NCBI RefSeq assembly: GCF_024700075.1
Contig: NZ_JAJONE010000001.1
Location: 3,314,001-3,378,000 of the forward strand
Source of the DNA: Hymenobacter sp. J193
Lineage (GTDB): Bacteria > Bacteroidota > Bacteroidia > Cytophagales > Hymenobacteraceae
Direction of reading: 5' to 3'
Length of the DNA: 64,000 nt
This document shows, one piece after another, positions 26,701-36,590 of the stretch. Every line of letters begins with the position of its first letter. The first letter of the stretch is position 1. The notes below the pieces were generated by a model that worked only from the letters and a program-made list of their open reading frames with translations, did not search any database and was not told the origin of the DNA. Both the position numbers and the translations under genes were made by a program.

Positions 26701-27466
26701 GTCGGATGAAATCGGGCTGCTGGTGCGCGAGTACAACACCATGCTGCGCAAGCTGGAGGAAAGCAAGCAGGAGCTGGCCGCCCAGGAAAAAGAAGCCGCC
26801 TGGCGCGAAATGGCCCGGCAGGTGGCCCACGAAATCAAGAACCCGCTCACGCCCATGAAGCTGAGCTTGCAGTTTCTGCAGCGCGCTATCCACGACGGCC
26901 ACGCCGACCTCTCGGAGCTGATTGGCCGGGTGTCGCAGACGCTCATCACGCAGATTGACGTGCTTACGGACATTGCTACCTCCTTCAGCAACTTCACCAA
27001 CCTGCCCGCCATGCGCCCCGAACGGCTGGATGTGGCCGCCGTGCTGCGCCGCTGCGTGGGTTTGCACCAGGGCAACGGCCAGGTGCGCCTGCAGCTGCCC
27101 CCCGAAGCCGAGGAACTCGGTTACACTGTGTACGCCGACGAAAGCCTGCTGGTGCGCACCTTCAACAACCTGTTCATCAATGCTCTACAGGCAGTGCCCG
27201 AGGGGCGTCGGCCGGAGGTAGAGGCCAGTATAGAGCTGGTGGGAACCAGTAAAGTGCGCATTGCCATCGAAGACAACGGCGCTGGCATTCCGGAAGAAGT
27301 ACAGGAGAAAATCTTCGTGCCCAACTTCACCACCAAGGAAAAAGGCTCCGGCATTGGGCTGGCCGTGGCCCGGCGTGGCATTGAAAGTGCGGGCGGCAGC
27401 ATCTGGTTTGAAACCTGGGAAGGCACCGGCACTACGTTCTACATCGAGCTGCCGCTGGCAGGCTGA
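23705..27466 (+). CDS. large NtrY-like membrane sensor histidine kinase
   Basis: 1253 aa; an ATG four codons in (23717) is also possible. The N-terminal half holds a helix near residues 25-45, a periplasmic segment, a cluster of about seven further helices (residues 220-500) and a second extracytoplasmic region before another helix at about 740-765. Then a cache-like region, a last helix (FTVMFILFLALTFLASRYL) and HAMP. The kinase core has the H box VAHEIKNPLTPMK with phospho-acceptor His1042, an N box (NNLFINALQAVPEG), DNGAGIPEEVQEKIF and GSGIGLAVARRG. HEIKNPLTP is the form typical of NtrY kinases. No response regulator gene is adjacent. Its own transcript begins after the terminator at 23627; the signal is unknown. 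Confidence 0.9.
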   Translation: MRLAMLPWPTAHFLVPPPLSSSRFSPWFLLLLAALCFVAAFVSNHYGLATSVLMRAEARQIQALVRQAERTADEEADELAIDIQRGEVSFERLLQGATYPTFVFRDLRLLYWSDHTMRPEMENATQPFREKLVDMKFGRFLALRRQAGPYVILTYVPLEKNYGISNRYLREGATQALFRGLNLRVVPNDVSGRLPRLYSAKGAYLFSLESVQANPTTGKYVPAALLLLGIILYLAGWLLLARRLFALRRPLRGAAAVLLPLVALRAVLLYWGLPFSFIELPLFDPRVYAASAISPSLGDLILNALVMVVVAVYGLRLFRRYGVLRRIGQLQRDPARVALGTVAVLSFYGLLITLYQFYASTFTNSQLNLDITQSIQVSAFKLLLLLAIVLHTGGYLLALYLLTQCFVAILRPATKSVAVLMLAGSMLVFLPLGLLLSQPYITLLGLTLGFFLILRLTGLRPLAAVVPYQLYLLVFLMVALSAAIGGLALYMHFNRQLIQNKQKLASNLLVDNDLQGEFLLTERTREMANDPFIKARITGPFGNQDLVRQKIEKYYLRDYFDKYETSVRFFDGAGLPLGSSASEALPAVENRLLRNAVPTDQPRLFLLHDGATFSTRRYVTFVPVRAPSGARATIVLELALKKLTTYSLVPELLVDEKFFQPGLGPELSYAGFEQDRPVYSEGDFDYVNNLNHQALHDPRLYTTGLSLAGMHHLGVRGPQERVVVVTTPRYSFTSWLANFSFLFLLHTFFWLLCVVAYMVLRGKYPRMLRTNFSTKIQLFLNVGILIPLLVVSVATASQVTASYKRDLLRTYERRGKAVQDNLLKNTALLADSTNRTQLTEAAANVASLTETDLNLYDGQGQLLVSSQPLIFESGLLSPLMNPQALKALAERSQPRILLSERAGTLSFNALYLPLRTVTAAGTSVVGYVGIPFFDSEKELDTKLIELVDTILNIFTVMFILFLALTFLASRYLTAPLKLLTEKLKHTTLTGQNEMLTYESSDEIGLLVREYNTMLRKLEESKQELAAQEKEAAWREMARQVAHEIKNPLTPMKLSLQFLQRAIHDGHADLSELIGRVSQTLITQIDVLTDIATSFSNFTNLPAMRPERLDVAAVLRRCVGLHQGNGQVRLQLPPEAEELGYTVYADESLLVRTFNNLFINALQAVPEGRRPEVEASIELVGTSKVRIAIEDNGAGIPEEVQEKIFVPNFTTKEKGSGIGLAVARRGIESAGGSIWFETWEGTGTTFYIELPLAG

Positions 27467-27554
27467 TGGTTTGGGGCTGGTTTCCGGAGTAAGGGGGGGG
27501 CCACCAATGCTTCGTCCTGCGGCAAGATCAGAAGGAGACAACAGCTGCCACGGC

Positions 27555-29462
27555 CTACTTCACCTCGTCCCCATCGGTATCGATGGTGAAAGTGCGGCCC
27601 TGCTGCGTGACGCGGGCGCGACCATCAATGAAGTCGGTGGCGGCGGTGTAGCGGCCAAAGGGCTCCGTGCCCTCGGTGGGGTCTTTCAGGTAGTCGGGCG
27701 TGATGAAGGTGTAGCCGTCGGCCAGACGCACGCGGGCCAGCCCCTGCTGAAAAGAGTAGGCCTCGCGGAAAATGACGGGTGGTTTGGCGGGGTCTTCCTC
27801 CCTGGGGCCGCTGATGTAGTGCCAGCCCCGGTAGTCGAGCACGGCAGCGTAGCCTTCGGCGAAGTCCAGCGCGTTGAAGTAGTACGTGTTGAATTCCTGT
27901 CCGTCCTGATCCAGAAACGTGTAGGCGTCGCCCACCCGCACGCGGGCGTAGCCCCCGGCGTAGGGGTTCAGGGCATCATAAGCAGGCTTCACCACTTCTT
28001 CGCCCTCCTCGTTCACCAGACCGAATGCTCCGTCGGCTTCCACCACGGCGTGGCCTTCCCGAAACTCCGCCACCGAAGCGTACCGAGCGGGCACCACTGG
28101 CTCGTCGCCCCCGGTGGTGAAGCCCCATTTGCCGTTTTCCTGGAATGGCCTGGGGGCCGAAGCGGAAACAGCCCGGCTCAGGCCCCAGCCACCCAGCCCC
28201 AGCACGGCCAGTGCCCCGGCCGCCATAGCCAGGCGTGGCAGCAGGCGCCGCCACTGCCGCAGCCGGGCAAAGCTCAAAGCTGCCGTAGCTGCCACCGATG
28301 TTGCTCGTCGCGGGGCCTCCGCCCCGGCTATGCTACCCGGGCGGGTAGCCTCAGTAGGGGTTGCCAGGCCTGGAGTAGCCAGAGCGGTGGCAGCTGCTGC
28401 CGGCGTTGGCTGCGTATTCAGCTGCTGAATCAGCTGGCTTAGCTGCGCGATTTTAGCGTCCAGCTCGGCGTTGCGCGCCGCCGACTCGGCCCGGGAAGCC
28501 GCAATGGCTTCTTCCACCAGGGTTTTTTCACGGCTTTCAGCAGCCAGCCGGGCCTGCAGAGCGGCGGCTTCGGCGGGGGCGTTTGGGGCTTGGGCGAGCT
28601 GGGTGCGTAGCGCGGTGATATGCTGCTCCCGCTCGGCTTCCCGAGCTTCCAGGGCGCGCATCTGCTCGTTCAGGTCGGCTTGCAGCTGGTGGCGCACTTG
28701 CTCCAGCTCCTGCTTTTCGGCGCGGCGGGCGGCCACCGCCTGGGCGTCGTAGCCGTAGGGCGCATCGTCGGGCACGTCGTGGGCGCCCAGCCACTGCCAG
28801 AGGCGGCGCAGTGGGCTGCCGCTGGTGGATTCGGGCGCTGGGCTATGGCTGGCGGCTGGGGTGGGTTCTGCGGGCGCGTCGTCTTCGGCCAGGTCGCGGG
28901 CCCACTGGGTGAGGTCGGCGTCGGTCAGGTCGATATCGGGGCGGGCCAACTGCCGCAGGCGGCGCGGCAGTTGGCCCGCTTCGCACAGTAGCTGGAAGCC
29001 GCTGGTAGCGGGGCTGGAGGCAAGCTGCTCTTCCACCTCCGGCCCAAACGTCACCGGCCCATCAAACACCACCACTCCCGAAATAAACTGCAGGTTGGCT
29101 TGCTCCGAACTCAGCTGAGGCGCCAGCCAGGAAGCTAATGCTTCCTTCTGCCGCTGAAACTGCTCAAATGGATTATCGGTGTCCCAGTCGCCGGGGAGCG
29201 GAGTATTATCGAGCTTCCAGGTGCCGTAGCGAAGGGCCGGGATGTTGAGCTGACCACCGCGCGGCACCAGCAGCAGCACCGTAATACTGTGCGGCCGCAC
29301 CACCACCGCATCCAGGGCCGGGCCATCCTCTTCCACGGCCAAGTTGCCCAGCAGCAGGGTAATGGGGCCGGTGTCGTCGGCGCGCAGGGCTTCGCGTACG
29401 GCCGCGTAGTGGCGCTGCCGGGCGGCATCGGCAAACGGCGTAATCAAAAACTCATGCAACAT
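27555..29462 (-). CDS. NERD-like / coiled-coil / transmembrane / WG-repeat protein
   Basis: 635 aa. Residues 1-150 resemble a nuclease-related (NERD) domain: LDAVVVRPHSITVLLLVPRGG, then WKLDNTPL and NPFEQFQRQKEALASWL. The usual Glu-x-Lys of active NERD proteins is replaced (LLVPRGG), so it is probably not catalytic. Residues about 250-350 are a charged coiled coil. One helix (AMAAGALAVLGLGGWGLS) near 430 anchors it. The rest has WG-type repeats (NGKWGFTTGGDEPVVPARY, DGAFGLVNEEGEEVVKPAY) that in other proteins mediate binding. The combination is uncommon. The NERD assignment is by pattern only. Confidence 0.7.
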   Translation of the reverse strand: MLHEFLITPFADAARQRHYAAVREALRADDTGPITLLLGNLAVEEDGPALDAVVVRPHSITVLLLVPRGGQLNIPALRYGTWKLDNTPLPGDWDTDNPFEQFQRQKEALASWLAPQLSSEQANLQFISGVVVFDGPVTFGPEVEEQLASSPATSGFQLLCEAGQLPRRLRQLARPDIDLTDADLTQWARDLAEDDAPAEPTPAASHSPAPESTSGSPLRRLWQWLGAHDVPDDAPYGYDAQAVAARRAEKQELEQVRHQLQADLNEQMRALEAREAEREQHITALRTQLAQAPNAPAEAAALQARLAAESREKTLVEEAIAASRAESAARNAELDAKIAQLSQLIQQLNTQPTPAAAATALATPGLATPTEATRPGSIAGAEAPRRATSVAATAALSFARLRQWRRLLPRLAMAAGALAVLGLGGWGLSRAVSASAPRPFQENGKWGFTTGGDEPVVPARYASVAEFREGHAVVEADGAFGLVNEEGEEVVKPAYDALNPYAGGYARVRVGDAYTFLDQDGQEFNTYYFNALDFAEGYAAVLDYRGWHYISGPREEDPAKPPVIFREAYSFQQGLARVRLADGYTFITPDYLKDPTEGTEPFGRYTAATDFIDGRARVTQQGRTFTIDTDGDEVK

Positions 29463-29542
29463 GAAAAATCAACAAAAGCAATTTCATAGTAGGGGCAGGG
29501 CTTGCCCCCGCTCGCCGTTGAACGAAACCGGCGGTGCATAGC

Positions 29543-29609
29543 AGCGCGAACTGTGCCGTTCTTGCTTGGGAAGATTCAGCGTGGGGTAGCCTACTATATA
29601 GTTCGCGCT
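29543..29609. repeat. perfect inverted repeat AGCGCGAACT / AGTTCGCGCT
   Basis: 10-bp perfect arms at 29543-29552 and 29600-29609 around 47 bases. It lies 27 bases after the stop of the DUF6799-like gene (minus strand). A further palindrome, GGGGCA with TGCCCC, is at about 29492-29508. No gene is supported between 29463 and 29635. Confidence 0.6.
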
Positions 29610-29635
29610 ACAACCCTGGAAAGCAGAAACCGCCA

Positions 29636-30070
29636 TTACTCATCGTGCCGGCCTTTGTGCTTCTTGGCTTTCTTGCGCTTGCCCCAGGCATGGCCCCGGC
29701 CGGGGTAGTCGCCGCCCAGCAGCCGGGCCAGCACCGTGGCCTGGGACTGGGCGCGGGGCGCCGCCGTAGCCGGGGCCGCCAGCGCCAAACCCTGGCTGGT
29801 GCTGCTGACGGCCACTGCGCGCCCGCGCAGGTCGCAGCCCTGGCCTTCCCGTAGCTCGGTGCGCTGGCCGTTGGCAGCCACCACGAAGCCGTCTTTGGTA
29901 ATGGTGTGGCCGGTGGGCAGGTGGGCGTCGTGCGTCATGGGGCGGCGCTGGCCGTTGCGCACCACGTACATCTGGCCATGCAGGCGTTGGAACCCGTCGT
30001 TGCTCTGGGCCTGAGCCTGGGCGGCCAGCAACAGCAGCCCCACCACGCAGAATCGTAAAAAACTTCGCAT
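29636..30070 (-). CDS. secreted protein with DUF6799-like domain
   Basis: 144 aa from the ATG at 30070. Signal peptide MRSFLRFCVVGLLLLAAQAQAQ, then GFQRLHGQMYVVRNGQ and ITKDGFVVAANGQRTELREG, the pattern I associate with DUF6799 (common in Hymenobacter, function unknown). The C-terminus is basic (GKRKKAKKHKGRHDE). It should be periplasmic or surface located. An upstream extension to 30190 lacks sense as a leader. It points away from the outer-membrane protein gene, 168 bases apart. Confidence 0.65.
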   Translation of the reverse strand: MRSFLRFCVVGLLLLAAQAQAQSNDGFQRLHGQMYVVRNGQRRPMTHDAHLPTGHTITKDGFVVAANGQRTELREGQGCDLRGRAVAVSSTSQGLALAAPATAAPRAQSQATVLARLLGGDYPGRGHAWGKRKKAKKHKGRHDE

Positions 30071-30238
30071 ACAAGCGGTGGAGGCAGGTGAGAGGGAAAT
30101 GTACCGGGCAGTACGAAGCCGGCCGGCCGGGGTTGGCAGCAACCACCGCGCCAACTCCGCCCGGCCGCTGGCTGGCACGAATCGGGGCATCTTTTGCGTT
30201 GTACCGCCAGTACCGCTACCGCGCCCTATTTTTACCGA

Positions 30239-33200
30239 ATGACCCGCCGCTTTCCGCCTTCTGTTCTGCGCCTGTGTTTGCTGCTGGCGTGCGGATGGCT
30301 GGCGGCCACTGCGGCCTGGGCCCAGCAGCGCCCCGAGGCCGGTCCGCCCAGCTCCCGCCGCTGCCGGTGGGTACTGCTGGCGGCGGAGCGCGACACCACG
30401 TTTTTTGAGCTGGCTGATACTCTTACGGTGGTGCCGTCGTCGGTGGGGGGCGGAGAACGGGCGGGCGGTAGCCTACGAGCCGCGCACGGGGCGCTACCGC
30501 TACGTGCGGCCCGCCACCCGCCTGCCGGCTTTTGAGCCCGGTCAGCCCGATATCCGTTTGCCCGTACCCCTGCGAGATTCGGTGCTGATCTGCTACCGGG
30601 TGCTGCCGTTGCGGCTGGCCGGGCCGGTGTTCCGGCGGCCCATCGGGCTAATGGACAGCGTGAATTTCCCGCGCAAGCCTTTCGGACTGGAGGATTTTGC
30701 GGTGAAGGAGCAGATTCTGGCCACGCCGGGCATCAACAAAACCGGTACTCTCTCGCGGGGTATTTCCTTTGGCAATGCCCAGAACGTGTTTGTCAACTCC
30801 GCGCTCAACCTTCAGCTCGAAGGCCAGCTCACCGACCAGATTCAGCTTACGGCCGCTATCAGCGACCAGAGCGTGCCGTTTCAGCCGGAGGGCAACACCC
30901 AGCAGCTGCAGGAGTTTGACCGGATTTACGTGACCCTGACGCACCCGCGCTGGAACCTGACGGCCGGCGACGTGGTGCTGCGCAACAAGCCCGACTACTT
31001 TCTGCGCTTCTACAAAAACATCCAGGGCGCGGCCGTGGAGGCTAATTTCGGGCGCCTGCCCACGCTGCCCGGCGCGGGGCCTACCAATACCGGCAACAGT
31101 ACCATTCCGGCCCAGGCGGCTCCCGCTACCTCGGCCCGGGCCACTACGGTGCTGGGGCGGGGCCGCTTTGCCACCACCACGGCGGCGGCGGGCGTGGCTA
31201 AGGGCAAGTTTGCGTCCATCGAAATCACGCCCATCGAGAACGTGCAGGGGCCGTACCGCCTGCGTGGGCCCAATGGCGAGCAGTTTATCATCGTGCTGGC
31301 CAACTCCGAGCGGGTGTACCTGGATGGGCGCCTGATGACGCGGGGTTTCGACAACGACTACGTTATCGACTACAACCAGGCCGAAGTCACGTTTTCGCCT
31401 CAGCACCTGATTACCCGCAACACCCGCATCCGTATTGATTTCGAGTATTCCGACTTCAACTACGCCCGCTCGCTCACCCACCTGAGCCACTACCAGCAGG
31501 CCGGCCGCCTGAGCGTGCACGCCAACTACTACCGCGAGGCCGATAACCCCGACAACTCGCCCAACCTGGAGCTGACCGCCGCCCAGCGTGAGCTGCTGCG
31601 CAACACCGGCGACAACGTAAGCCAGGTAGCCACTTCGGGCATCGACTCCGTAGCCTACGACCGGCGCCAGGTGCAGTACAACCGGGATATTGTCACGAAC
31701 AGTAACGGACAGCGAGTGCCGGTGTTTACGTACCCGCCCGATTCTACCCGGGGCGTGTACACGGTGCGCTTCACCAACCTCGGCGCCAACCAGGGCGACT
31801 ATGTTCTGAGTTCCAACGCGGTGAGTGCCAACGGGCGCGTGTTTCAGTACGTAGCCTCTATCAATGGCGTACCCCAGGGCAGCTACGCCCCCATCCGGCT
31901 GCTGCCCACGCCCCTGCAAAAGCAGATGCTGGCCGGGGGCGCCAGCTTCCGTGTCGACTCAACCAGCACCGTGTTCGTGGACGTGGCAACTTCCCAGCTG
32001 GATCTGAACCGGTTTTCGCCCGAGGCCGACCAGGGCCAGGCGTTTCGGGTAGGCTACGCGGTGGTGGATAAGCCGCTGCGGCTGCCGGTGCTGCAGGGCT
32101 ACAAGCTGCGCAGCACCCTCGACTACGAGTACACCAGCCGCCTGTTTGCGCCCATCGACCGGTACCGCGACATTGAGTTTGACCGCAACTGGAGCACCAC
32201 CAGCACCGTGCTCGGGAACGGCACCCGGCGGACCCCGCGCGAAGACAACATCTTCAACTTTTCGCTGGGCGCGGTGAAGGACGCCAACAATCTGCTGAGC
32301 TACCGCCTGAGTCGGCGCTTCCGCACGGGCGAGGTGAGCGGGGTACAGCACTGGCTGGAAGGTGCCCGCCAGCTGGGCGCGGTGGAAGTGCGCGGGGCCC
32401 TGTTTCTGCTGAACTCCGACGCCGGTCGTCGCCACTCTTCCTGGGCGCGGGGTGAGGCTACGGCCCGCTACGCCCGCGGCCCCGTAGTGCCCGGCTACGC
32501 CTACCGCTTCGACAAAAACCGCGTCGCCCTGCCTTCCGGCGACTCTATTTCCTCGGCCAACTACTACGACGAGCACAACGTGTTCTTGCAGAGCCGCGAC
32601 TCGGCTCGTACCCGCTTCCGGCTTGACTACAGCTTCCGCCGCGACCAGACGCCCACGCCCGAGCTGAATAATCTGCAAACCCGGGGCCGGGCCCAAACCT
32701 GGCAGGGCACGCTCAGCAGCCGTCTGGGCAAAAACCAGGAGCTGAACGTGCTGGCCACCTACCGCGACCTGGCTGCCCGCGACAGCGCCCGCCAGCAAAC
32801 CGTGCTGGGCAAAATCGACTGGAATGCCACGCTGCTGCAAAACGCCCTGCGCTCGGAGCTGAGCTACAGCGTGGCCTCGGGCCGGGAGCTGAAGCGCGAC
32901 TACTCCTTTCTGCCGGTGCCCAACGGCCAGGGCACGCACTACTACGCTGGCGACGCCAACCAGAATGGCCGCGAAGACAAGGAAGAGTTCTTCGAGGCCC
33001 AGACCACGGACGCCCAGTTTCGCACCCACATCAAGGTGTTCCTGCCCACCGACGACTACATCCTGGCTTTCTCCAACCGCTTCAGCTACCGCCTTACTAC
33101 TTCGGCCCCGGCCCGCTGGCGCGAACAGGCCGGCTGGCGCAAAGCCGCCGCCCGCTTCAGTGCCCTTACCACCGTAAGCCTCGACCGGCGCACTACCGAC

Positions 33201-33917
33201 AAAAGCCTCAGCTCCCGCCTCAACCCCTTCGCCTTCCAGACCGAGGATCTGTTTCTGCTCAGCCTCAACAAGCTGCTGCGCAACACGCTCTACTTCAACC
33301 GCTCCAACCCCATCTTCGGGGGCGAGCTGACGGTGCAGCAAACCCAGCAGAAGGTACTCCTCACCCAGGGCACCGATATCCGCAATCTGGCCAGCCAGAG
33401 CGTGCTGTTGCGCCGCACGCTGGCCCAGTCGTTCACGGGGCGCTTTACGTCCACGCGCTCCATCCGCCAGAACGAGTCCACCTACCTCTCGCCCCGCAAC
33501 TTCCGCCTGCTGATTTATGAGGTGGCGCCCGAGCTCAGCTACCAGCCCAGCAACACCCTGCGCTTTACCGGCACCTACCTGCATACCAGCAAGCAAAACA
33601 CCCTGGCAGGCCCCAATGAGGGCGCCAGCGGCGTGTTCGACGAGCTAGGCGTGGAAACCCGCCTCAGCCAGGTGGGCAAGCGCACCGTCACGGCCAATAC
33701 CCGGCTGGTGCGCGTGGGCTTCGAGGGCGACCTGTCGTCGGTGGTGGGCCTGGAAATCCTGAATGCCCTGCGCCCCGGCAACAACCTCACCTGGAACCTG
33801 AACGCCGAACAGCGCCTCAGCAACGGCCTCAACCTCACGCTCAGCTACGACGGCCGCAAGCCCAATGGCCTCAGCGCCGTTCACACCGGCCGCATGCAGG
33901 TTGCAGTATTGTTTTAG
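30239..33917 (+). pseudogene. giant outer-membrane protein (SprA-like repeats, probable beta barrel), frameshifted in a G6 run
   Basis: About 1226 aa when repaired. Frame one (ATG 30239) gives a signal peptide (LLLACGWLAATAAWAQ) and DTLTVVPSSV; the rest, AVAYEPRTGRYRYVRP onward, is in the next frame. The switch falls in GGGGGG at 30445-30450; removing one G joins SSV-GAENGRAV. The middle has SRGISFGNAQNVFVNS and FIIVLANSERVYLDG with DYVIDYNQAEVTFSP, motifs also seen in the gliding/type 9 secretion protein SprA. The C-terminal two-thirds alternate aromatic and polar residues as in a barrel and end in MQVAVLF with a terminal Phe. Function unknown. Confidence 0.7.
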
Positions 33918-33950
33918 CGAAGACTTGCTAGGTTACATGAGCCGTAAGGC

Positions 33951-34310
33951 CTAAGCCCTACGATGTGCCCTAATGTAGTTCTGTTTACTTTCCACGAGTT
34001 GGAAGTCGATGGATTCCAGACATGCCCGTAATAAGGATTCTTCTGGCTTATATCCCCAAATAATGAGTTGTTGAAAGGCTGGCGTCTGGCTGTCCACCCC
34101 ATGATGCAACTCAATCATATATAAAAGGTCATCCATTGCCTGTACCTGGAAAAGTGTGAACTGGCGGAGAGAAGCTTTTCTAAGCTCGGCTACGGCATAG
34201 CGATTTTCAACGCTGTCAAGTATCCAAACCGCATCAAAAACAGGTATAGTTGCCAGCTTATTGCCGAATAGCGGGTCTTGGATCAGATGAACAGTTCGGC
34301 TAGCAGACAT
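33951..34310 (-). CDS. orphan protein of 119 aa, unknown
   Basis: MSASRTVHLIQDPLFGNKLA at the N-terminus, ending ESKQNYIRAHRRA. No family recognised; no signal peptide or membrane helix; predicted to be a small mixed alpha/beta cytoplasmic protein with Leu/Gln-rich helices (RQFTLFQVQAMDDLLYMIE). Its codon use is more AT-rich than that of its neighbours, which hints at acquisition. The ORF is isolated: its stop is 34 bases from the outer-membrane gene and the hexosaminidase ends 92 bases upstream. Coding status is probable but not certain. Confidence 0.55.
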   Translation of the reverse strand: MSASRTVHLIQDPLFGNKLATIPVFDAVWILDSVENRYAVAELRKASLRQFTLFQVQAMDDLLYMIELHHGVDSQTPAFQQLIIWGYKPEESLLRACLESIDFQLVESKQNYIRAHRRA

Positions 34311-34401
34311 GCAAACTAAGTTTGGGAGAGAGAAGAATTACAAAAACTCCGTTGCGTTCAGCGTCACACGATGATTCTCCAACGCACTGTTATGTTTTAC
34401 A

Positions 34402-36467
34402 TTACTTCGCTTCCACCAGCCGCCGCACGGCCGAAACCACCGCCAGCTCTGCTTGCCCGGCCGGGGCTTTGGCGGCGTCCAGCTGCTTGAGGGCTGCTGC
34501 CTGCCACTCGGGCTTCGATGCCTCGGCGCGTTCCAGCTGCGTGAGGCGGGCCAGCGCCAGCGTCGAAACCAGGGTGAGCTGCGTGGACAGCGGGGCGTAT
34601 TCCCGCAGCGTGGGGTTCAGGGCCAGGGTGGGCTGCACCTGCACGTCGTTGAGCTGCCAGCGCTGCAGCTGCGCCTGAAGCTGGCTGAGCAGGCGGCGGA
34701 CTGGGGCTGTGCGCGGCAGCTGCCCACCACTGGCCTTTGCCAGCGCCAGCAGGCTATCCACTTGCACCCCAAACGTTCGAGCCACCTCCGATTCGGCCGG
34801 GGCGGCATCTACGAGACGATTGAGCGGCGTTTGGGGCGTGTACGTGAAACCCTGGAAATGGCGCTTGTATTCCTTCACCGGCTCCAGTACCTCGGCCAAG
34901 GTGCGCAGCGGCCCCACCTGCGTAGCTCCGCCCGCCAGCTGCGTGAGCAGCTGCTCCGGGGCGCGGCGGTGCTGCAAACCCAGCGTTTCCAGCTGCTGCG
35001 ACACGGACCCCAGCCGTCGGTACATATCCGCCACGTCGTTTACACTCGCCGCCGACCACAGCCGCTCGGCCACGGCGGCGGCCCGGGGCCAGATGCGCGA
35101 ATCCACCACCACGCTGTCGACAAACTCAGCCCAGAGTGTGGCCTCGCCGCCCAGCACGCGCTTTTTCTCCTCGGCCGTAAGGGGAGAATCGGCCGGTAGT
35201 GGGTCGGTGGTGTAGTGGCTGGCCGCTGTGAAGTAGAGGTCCAGGTAGTAGCCGTTGGAAAGCAAAGCCCGGTGGCCGGCCTTGACGGCGTCGGCAAGCC
35301 CCTTTTACCCCGCCAGCTCTGGATGATGGCCTCGGGGGGCAGCCCCGGCCCCAGAATCTCGTCCCAGCCAATCATCTGCTTGCCGTACTTCTGCACCATC
35401 GTCAGCACGCGCCGGTTGAAGTAGGTTTGCAGCTGGTGCTTGTCGGGCTGCCCTTTGGCGTTGAGAAACTTCTGGTCGCGCATGAAAGACTGGATGCGCG
35501 GATTGCGCCGCCACTGCCGCCCGTCATTCTCGTCGCCGCCAATGTGGAAATAGGGGTCGGGAAACAGGGGTATTACTTCGGCGAATAGCGAATCCAGGAA
35601 CGAGTACGTGGTTTCGCGGGTGGGGTCGAGGGCAATGTTGGAGGTTCGGAAGCTCTGGTAGGGCGTATACGTGGTATCGAGCGAAGCCAGGCGCGGGTAG
35701 GCCACCTGCCAGCTGGTGGTATGGCTGGGTACATCGAACTCCGGCACCACCCGAATGCCCCGGCCGGCCGCGTACGCCAGCACCTCCCGGATCTGGGCGC
35801 GGCTGTACACGCCAGGCGTGGTGTTGAACTGGTGCAGACGCGGAAACCGCGTGCTTTCGATTCGAAAGGCCTGGTCATCGGTGAGGTGCCAGTGCAGCAC
35901 GTTCAGCTTCACGGCGGCCATAGCATCGAGGTTGCGCTTGACAACCGAAACCGGCATAAAGTGCCGGGCCGCATCCAGCAGCAGCCCGCGCCAGGCAAAG
36001 CGCGGCTGATCCACAATGTCTACTTCGGGCAGCACCATGTGCCGGCCCTGGCGCTCCGGCAGCTGCTCCAGCGTAGCCAGTGCCCGCAACACCCCCAGGC
36101 TGGTGGGCGCATCAATGGATACGCCCATGGGCGTCACGCGCAGGCTGTAGCGTTCCTCATCAAATGCCTCGGGCCGCCCTACCTGGCCGTAGCGGATTTG
36201 CAGCGGCAGGGCTGTATTAGGCGGGGCGGCCGTGCCGTTGCGGTGCAGCCGGTTAAGCGTGCGCAGCACCGCCTGCGCTACCACCGAGTCAACCGGTCCA
36301 TCCAGCTGGGGCCGGAGGGCCGCTTTCCAGGGCAGGCTGCTTTTACCCCAGCGAACTTCCGTGGGCACCGGCAGCAGGTTGCGAGACGCGGGAGCAGTGC
36401 CCGTCTGGGCCCCAGCCACCCGACAAGCCAAACCAAAAACAAGCAGCAGGAAAAGGCGCGGAAACAT
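34402..36467 (-). pseudogene. GH20 beta-N-acetylhexosaminidase, frameshifted
   Basis: The N-terminal frame starts at ATG 36467 (MFPRLFLLLVFGLACRVAGA, signal peptide) and carries a GH20b domain, LDAARHFMPV, VLHWHLTDDQAFRIES and the catalytic HIGGDEND with Asp312-Glu313. It runs to IIQSWRGK and then loses sense. The downstream frame resumes with [25 protein letters not shown] and runs to 34402. One missing base in AAAAGGGG (35299-35306, read as CCCCTTTT on the plus strand) explains the break. It cleaves terminal GlcNAc/GalNAc from chitin oligomers or glycans, probably in the periplasm. The tail of about 120 aa is a non-catalytic domain. Confidence 0.88.
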
Positions 36468-36562
36468 AAGCAACAGGGTAGGAGGGCCGGCAAGTTAGCC
36501 ATGTCAGGGTGGCCAGCCGGCGGATACGGTACTACGCACCCGTTGCAAACATCAGGCAAGAA

Positions 36563-36590
36563 AAACGCCCCGGCACAGCCAGGGCGTCGT
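36563..36590 (-). terminator. Rho-independent terminator behind the DUF58 gene
   Basis: ACGCCC (36565-36570) pairs with GGGCGT (36582-36587); on the minus strand TTTTTCTT follows. It is 133 bases after the DUF58 stop and 98 before the hexosaminidase start, so it separates the two. The intervening 36600-36720 holds iterated words (AAATCCGTGAAATCCG at about 36667-36690). Confidence 0.6.

Noticed and set aside
27261..28442. 393-aa plus-strand frame
   Set aside because: Starts inside the kinase gene in another frame and continues antisense to the WG protein.
31959..33596. 545-aa open frame on the minus strand
   Set aside because: Antisense shadow of the outer-membrane gene; no recognisable domain.
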